From positions 1-33,624 of the IMG/VR virus record IMGVR_UViG_3300034093_000266: 33,624 bases of DNA. One strand, given 5' to 3'. This DNA comes from a virus. A model generated the notes under the pieces. The model had not been told where the DNA came from. It saw only the letters and a list, made by a program, of their open reading frames with translations, and did not search any database. Every line of letters begins with the position of its first letter. The stretch's first letter is position 1. Positions 29,817 through 33,624 of this stretch are shown here, piece by piece. The position numbers and the translations under genes were made by a program.

Positions 29817-30593
29817 TTATCCTACAAGATATTGGCTAAAACCCGCATCGTTATAGCCTGTGGGCAAGTTCATTGCGCCAGCCATTGCCCCTTGTGGGCG
29901 TAACAAAGATGCCAAGGTTGCGGCGTTTCCAATCCCTTGCATACCCCCTGCCATAGCGTTTGCAGCCCCGATCTGACCAGCGCCAAGGGCAGATGCACCC
30001 CCAATGCCCAGTTGCCCAATATTGGCAGCAGTGCCTGTGCCAAGGTTTGCTGTCTGCCCCGTGGCGGTTTGTCCAATGCCAGCAATCCCCGCTAATCGGT
30101 TGTAAACGTTTCCAAGGCCAGTTTGTTGTTGGTTAAACTTTTGGGCTTCTTGCGTCATGTAATTTTGCAAGGCGTTTTGGTAGGCATTGCTTGCGTAATC
30201 TTCCGCAAACTTAATCCCGCCTCGTTCAACATTAGACCCACCCCCGCCAACGTTTAGGGCTTGTCGGGTTGCCCCTAAACCTTGTCCCTTCATAAACTCA
30301 TAGTTTGGCGCAAGGTTTGTTTGCAAATCGGCAGCGGTAAATGGTTTATACCCCGCTGGCAGTTCTGTCAATTGCGGCAACATCGTGCCAATCTTTGACA
30401 ATGCGCCATAACCTGCCATCCGATATGGGGCTTGTTGGGCATTCAAAATGTCAAACATTTCACGTTGTACACGGGCGGCATCCTGAGTGGCTGCATATTG
30501 TTGACCAGCGGCAGATGTTGCAGCACCCGCTTGCTGTTGAGAACCCATGTACCCTAATAACGCTGCACCGCCTATGGCCCATGCTAATGGCAT
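29817..30593 (-). CDS. Ejection-type protein, gp7/gp14-like by position (258 aa)
   Basis: An N-terminal hydrophobic Gly/Ala segment (MPLAWAIGGAALLGYMGSQQ) followed by Gln/Ala-rich helical sequence (YATQDAARVQREMFDILNAQ, YQNALQNYMTQEAQKFNQQQ). The C-terminal half is Gly/Ala-rich (LGIGGASALGAGQIGAANAM). This resembles DNA-transfer proteins of P22-like phages. The start overlaps the cupin gene by 10 nt and has GAAAGG upstream. Confidence 0.72.
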   Translation of the reverse strand: MPLAWAIGGAALLGYMGSQQQAGAATSAAGQQYAATQDAARVQREMFDILNAQQAPYRMAGYGALSKIGTMLPQLTELPAGYKPFTAADLQTNLAPNYEFMKGQGLGATRQALNVGGGGSNVERGGIKFAEDYASNAYQNALQNYMTQEAQKFNQQQTGLGNVYNRLAGIAGIGQTATGQTANLGTGTAANIGQLGIGGASALGAGQIGAANAMAGGMQGIGNAATLASLLRPQGAMAGAMNLPTGYNDAGFSQYLVG

Positions 30594-30946
30594 GATGTTT
30601 CCTTTCGAATCAAAACTTCATCAACTTTGGTTGCATCAGTTTCATCTGTTGCATGGATGCAAAACCATTCACAATCTTCAAGCGCCTCAATTGTGTGATG
30701 GACACCTGATTTTATTTCTAAACACGCTGGCGCGGTGTATTCTTTTTGGCCTTCATCTGTACGCAGAATTATCCGCCCTTTGGCAAGAATGCTTAAATGA
30801 CTGTAATTGTGGGCATGAGTGCCAGCAATAAACCCCGCTGGGATACGCATCCGCTTGGCATACAGGCCATCAGAAAAGTGATGTTCAATGCCCAAATCAG
30901 CTTCAAACTTGCCTTGAAGCGCGGCAAACAAATCAGCATTGTTCAA
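30584..30946 (-). CDS. Cupin-domain protein in the virion gene block (120 aa)
   Basis: A single cupin: GTHAHNYSHLSILAKGRIIL (residues ~43-62) carries the H-x-H...H pattern of motif 1, and SGVHHTIEALEDCEWFCIHA (~79-98) fits motif 2. It probably binds a metal. The start is TTG 30946, overlapping the TGA of the 117-aa gene (TTGA), with AAGGGGG 6 nt upstream. It is cytoplasmic and not fibre-like. Cupins recur in this location in related phages; the substrate is unknown. Confidence 0.8.
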   Translation of the reverse strand: MNNADLFAALQGKFEADLGIEHHFSDGLYAKRMRIPAGFIAGTHAHNYSHLSILAKGRIILRTDEGQKEYTAPACLEIKSGVHHTIEALEDCEWFCIHATDETDATKVDEVLIRKETSCH

Positions 30947-31296
30947 AACGTACCCCCTTGAACCCCGTTTAGGGCCGTAAAATTGGTGAATTTACCACTT
31001 GCAGGAGTGGTCAAGCCAATGGTTGTGTTGTTGATTGCACCCCCGCTGATCGCCACAGTTGCCGCTGTCATGGTGGTAAATTTACCCGCCGCTGGAGTAG
31101 TTAAACCAATGGTGGAATTGTTAATTGTCACATTGTTAATTGAACCGCCAGTAATAACCGTATTTGCTGATGTAAACGTGATTACGCTGGGATTCATCAA
31201 CCACATCAACCATGCTTGGCTTGGTCTACCAGTAGTTTCATCTAAAAAAGATGAATAGGGGATGTTGATGTTGCTGTTTGGGATAGCGGTTGCCAT
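30943..31296 (-). CDS. Short fibre-type protein with repeated module (117 aa)
   Basis: Start at ATG 31296, overlapping the gp10-like TGA (TGATG). After a 40-residue start (SSFLDETTGRPSQAWLMWLM) come two near-identical modules: INNSTIGLTTPAAGKFTTM and INNTTIGLTTPASGKFTNF. It ends NGVQGGTF, like the 846-aa fibre (VTGGTF). The repeats suggest a beta-helical or trimerising fibre piece. Located among head-completion genes, so it may be a tail-needle or fibre-attachment protein; inferred. Confidence 0.7.
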   Translation of the reverse strand: MATAIPNSNINIPYSSFLDETTGRPSQAWLMWLMNPSVITFTSANTVITGGSINNVTINNSTIGLTTPAAGKFTTMTAATVAISGGAINNTTIGLTTPASGKFTNFTALNGVQGGTF

Positions 31297-32861
31297 CAAT
31301 TATCCCCAACGGTCATCTTCAATTCAGCGGAAACAATCACGGCTTTAATTGGGTCAGAAACCACAACCTCAAAAATTCTATCTCTTGACCAACCTAAACG
31401 CCGCCACAAAGCACGATTTACATAGTTGCCTTGCTTGCCAATTGTTACCCAATGTTCATGCGACCAAGTTGACCCGCCATCATTTGACCAGCGCAACATG
31501 GCTTTGGGGTTTACCCCTTGGGTGTAAAGTTCATCTAACTCAATAAACGCATCATCTTCTGCCAAAAGAATGTCGCCATTTTCAAGAAGCAAATAACCTA
31601 CAAATTCAAATGCTTCAGTTCCATTCAATCCAACCCCAGGCTGAAATTGAATCTGAAATGAATCAAAATATTGCCTTTGTAAGTCTTGCGTTAAATGTGT
31701 GGCTCGGCGCAATCTGCGAATCGTAGCCCCATCATCTGTGTAAACAGAATTTTCTAAGCTGTACAGTTTGCCGTTTTGATAGTCACCAACGATGTATTTG
31801 TTAGCAAAATATGCACCGCAATTAGAACGATGGCGGGTATATCCAGAATTCCAATATAACCATTTGTGCCATGATTTTGTGGATAAATCGTAAACCCAAG
31901 TTAAACCATTTTCACCGACAGATGGAAATGTACAAACATACATTTCGTGTCCTTCAATTTGATAGGTATACGCAACCGCATCAGATACAACCTCATTCAA
32001 TAAAGATTGTTCTACGGCATGGGTAGAAATTTTTACCCATGTATATCCTTGCATCATTTCAATTGTGGAATTGCCCCTTGTGTCTTTTGCAACCATTACA
32101 AAAGAATCTGCAAATCTTGCCAATGAATATTTAGCCCCGCATCCCGTTTGGCTAAATGTTCCAGGTACACGCTGGAATGGGAAACTGGTAATTCCTGCGA
32201 TTACGTTTCCCACATCTGTCCAAACCTCGGTGGTCACTTCACCAATCAAATAAACTTGTCGGCGGTCAGCAATTAGCGTCACCAATAAATCAGATGACCC
32301 ATCAGCCGTGCCATACAGGGCTTGTGTAGATAGACTAGACCCAAGATCAGTACACGCCCAGTTTTGTGTTCCTGGCTCGTTATAAATGTTGTAATTGTCG
32401 ATCACATCAACCACAGTTGCACCCTGCCAAGGCCCATCTGTAATTGGCAAAGTTGTAAATACGTTTGTTGCAACAACCCATGTGTATCTATTAGGCCCAT
32501 CAACAATGTAAGCAGTCAAACCATTTACATCGTCAATATTGTCAGAAATAGACACTTGTCCCGTATTTGTGGTTAACGTTCCAACTTGCGTTGCAACAAA
32601 TGAAGTGTTGACTTGATAAACCCGATTTCCTGCAACCGCCATTAAAATGGTTTGGCCTGACATGGTATGCAAACCACGAACCTCGGCATTTAAAAGTTGT
32701 GCTTGCAACGTAAGTCCAGGCGTGGGATATAGCGCCACAATTCCCCTGTCCCCAGGTTGCTTAGAGGAATCAATCTCAGCAAAGAAATTGATGCACTCTT
32801 GGTCATCTTGGTAGATAGATGGCGCAACGTAGGATGTGCCGACAAAACCAAAATCTGGCAT
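31296..32861 (-). CDS. P22 gp10-like DNA stabilisation protein (521 aa)
   Basis: Starts [20 protein letters not shown] with ECINFFAEIDSSKQPG and LYPTPGLTLQAQL, the pattern of the gp10 (phage_stabilise) family, and follows with many beta-strand repeats ending EVVVSDPIKAVIVSAELKMT. gp10 binds below gp4 and keeps packaged DNA in the head. The start overlaps the gp4-like stop (TAATG at 32863-32859). About 520 aa is near P22 gp10 (472). Confidence 0.87.
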   Translation of the reverse strand: MPDFGFVGTSYVAPSIYQDDQECINFFAEIDSSKQPGDRGIVALYPTPGLTLQAQLLNAEVRGLHTMSGQTILMAVAGNRVYQVNTSFVATQVGTLTTNTGQVSISDNIDDVNGLTAYIVDGPNRYTWVVATNVFTTLPITDGPWQGATVVDVIDNYNIYNEPGTQNWACTDLGSSLSTQALYGTADGSSDLLVTLIADRRQVYLIGEVTTEVWTDVGNVIAGITSFPFQRVPGTFSQTGCGAKYSLARFADSFVMVAKDTRGNSTIEMMQGYTWVKISTHAVEQSLLNEVVSDAVAYTYQIEGHEMYVCTFPSVGENGLTWVYDLSTKSWHKWLYWNSGYTRHRSNCGAYFANKYIVGDYQNGKLYSLENSVYTDDGATIRRLRRATHLTQDLQRQYFDSFQIQFQPGVGLNGTEAFEFVGYLLLENGDILLAEDDAFIELDELYTQGVNPKAMLRWSNDGGSTWSHEHWVTIGKQGNYVNRALWRRLGWSRDRIFEVVVSDPIKAVIVSAELKMTVGDN

Positions 32862-33624
32862 TACCTGAACCCTCCGTCCATGATAAAGCCAGCATCTTTA
32901 GCCCTGCCAACCATCAGACTGTCAGGGTATCGGGCAATCTGTGCTGGGCGCATATTTGTGCGCTTAACCGTGGCTTTGCCCTGACCCGCATAGGCGTTGA
33001 TCATGCCGATCTGCACTTGATTGACCTTGCCAAACATCGGCAGCAAACGTTCTGCCAAGCACCACCGCAGGGCCATGTTGTAGCCTTGGGGTAGCTGGAT
33101 GGTGTCGGTCAGCGTGGCAAATTCCCTAAAAATCGTCTGGGTGAACAAGTGCAATTCACCCTGGGACGGGTTGGGGTAGACATAAATTGTCCCCAGCAAC
33201 TCGGAAGGCTGGTAGTAAATTGCCTTTGCCCAAGGGCCGTTCAATTGCTTGATGCCAATGGATTCATATTCTTCAAGGCTCAGAATTGACAAAGGATAGT
33301 CAAGATAACCCCCTGCAATGTTTGTCCCGCCCTGCTGAGTCGCCACCCGTACAAAGCCAGATTCAATTGACAATGGGCGCTCATAGTAGGCCGTGATTGG
33401 AAAAGGCGTAATCGTTCCCGTCATGGCAACGCTACCAACAGACTGGGAAACCGACACGGTATAAGTTCCAACCCCGCCAAGACCACTTACAAACGCCGTG
33501 ATCGTAGTGCCACCTGTAACACCGCTACCAGCAATCACAGAACCAACGCCTAAATAGCCAGCAGAAATGGCGCTCACAGTTAAAGTTGTGCCGCTGATAG
33601 ACCCTGTGAAAGCTGGGGTGGGCG
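32861..33624 (-). CDS. P22 gp4-like head completion protein, C-terminal part (runs off window)
   Basis: Open from the right window edge (frame begins at 33622) to TAA 32863-32861. After a Gly/Thr-rich module ([18 protein letters not shown], to about [11 protein letters not shown]) the sequence ([60 protein letters not shown]) fits the C-terminal half of gp4-like proteins. An internal ATG 33577 has no special claim as a start, since the frame stays open to the edge. It continues the N-terminal piece at 1-395. Confidence 0.8.
   Translation of the reverse strand, partial: PTPAFTGSISGTTLTVSAISAGYLGVGSVIAGSGVTGGTTITAFVSGLGGVGTYTVSVSQSVGSVAMTGTITPFPITAYYERPLSIESGFVRVATQQGGTNIAGGYLDYPLSILSLEEYESIGIKQLNGPWAKAIYYQPSELLGTIYVYPNPSQGELHLFTQTIFREFATLTDTIQLPQGYNMALRWCLAERLLPMFGKVNQVQIGMINAYAGQGKATVKRTNMRPAQIARYPDSLMVGRAKDAGFIMDGGFR
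33409..33610. repeat. FTGSI module, right-edge copy
   Basis: Minus-strand codons from 33610 read [20 protein letters not shown], then [16 protein letters not shown] and [11 protein letters not shown], about 67 residues. It is homologous to the module cut at the left edge. Confidence 0.7.

Noticed and set aside
1-33624. Simple circular closure with direct end joining
   Set aside because: The gp4-like frame does not continue across a direct join and the ends share no overlap, so some bases are missing.

Overview
The window looks like an almost complete genome (about 33.6 kb) of a tailed phage with P22-like head architecture (podovirus type). Evidence for this is a P22-type coat protein, portal, scaffold, gp4-like and gp10-like head-completion/stabilisation proteins, and a run of DNA-ejection-type proteins before the lysis genes. 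No integrase, DNA polymerase, primase, helicase, tRNA or rRNA gene was seen. Small-protein families and composition resemble freshwater phages of Betaproteobacteria, but the host is an inference only. The two window ends lie inside the same gp4-like gene, each in a copy of the same Gly/Thr-rich module. The genome is therefore probably circular or circularly permuted, and the contig was broken at a repeat.

Layout, in three transcription units. (1) A late unit on the minus strand runs 15875 -> 1, continues across the contig break at 33624, and ends at 24042. In order it holds: small virion/unknown genes, a GroES-like co-chaperonin, a decoration-like protein, small and large terminase, portal, scaffold, coat, a block of tail fibres (a Pro/Gly/Thr-rich long fibre, an S74-autoprocessed fibre, a YadA-like beta-roll fibre), gp4-like, gp10-like, a cupin, three ejection-type proteins, and a lysis cassette (holin-like, endolysin). 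(2) A minus-strand early/middle unit, 20620 -> 15940, is built from chained ATGA/TTGA stop-start overlaps. It holds a Cro-like regulator, a DUF1376 replication protein with DNA-level iterons inside it, a VRR-NUC-like nuclease, a PAPS-reductase-like protein (frameshifted at a G8 run), a TGT/DpdA-like protein, a VUT/YhhQ-like transporter, zinc-ribbon and HNH proteins. It ends at a UUCG-loop terminator. (3) A plus-strand early unit, 20717 -> 24059, carries an Erf annealase, YqaJ/lambda-type exonuclease, an SSB-like protein, a winged-helix protein and several very small proteins.

The two early units diverge from a 96-bp control region. There a TTGACT-N17-TGATAA promoter (plus strand) overlaps a TATAAT (minus strand), and a 22-bp dyad covers both -10 elements. 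This looks like a compact switch next to the Cro-like gene.

The most interesting region is 16.4-18.7 kb. A TGT/DpdA-like gene is translationally coupled to a queuosine-precursor-transporter-like gene, which suggests salvage of 7-deazaguanine precursors for nucleic-acid modification. A C12 tract at the junction would, with a -1 slip, fuse the two proteins in frame. The neighbouring PAPS-reductase-like gene also needs a -1 shift at a G8 tract to be full length. Function assignments are from reading protein motifs by eye; no database search was run.
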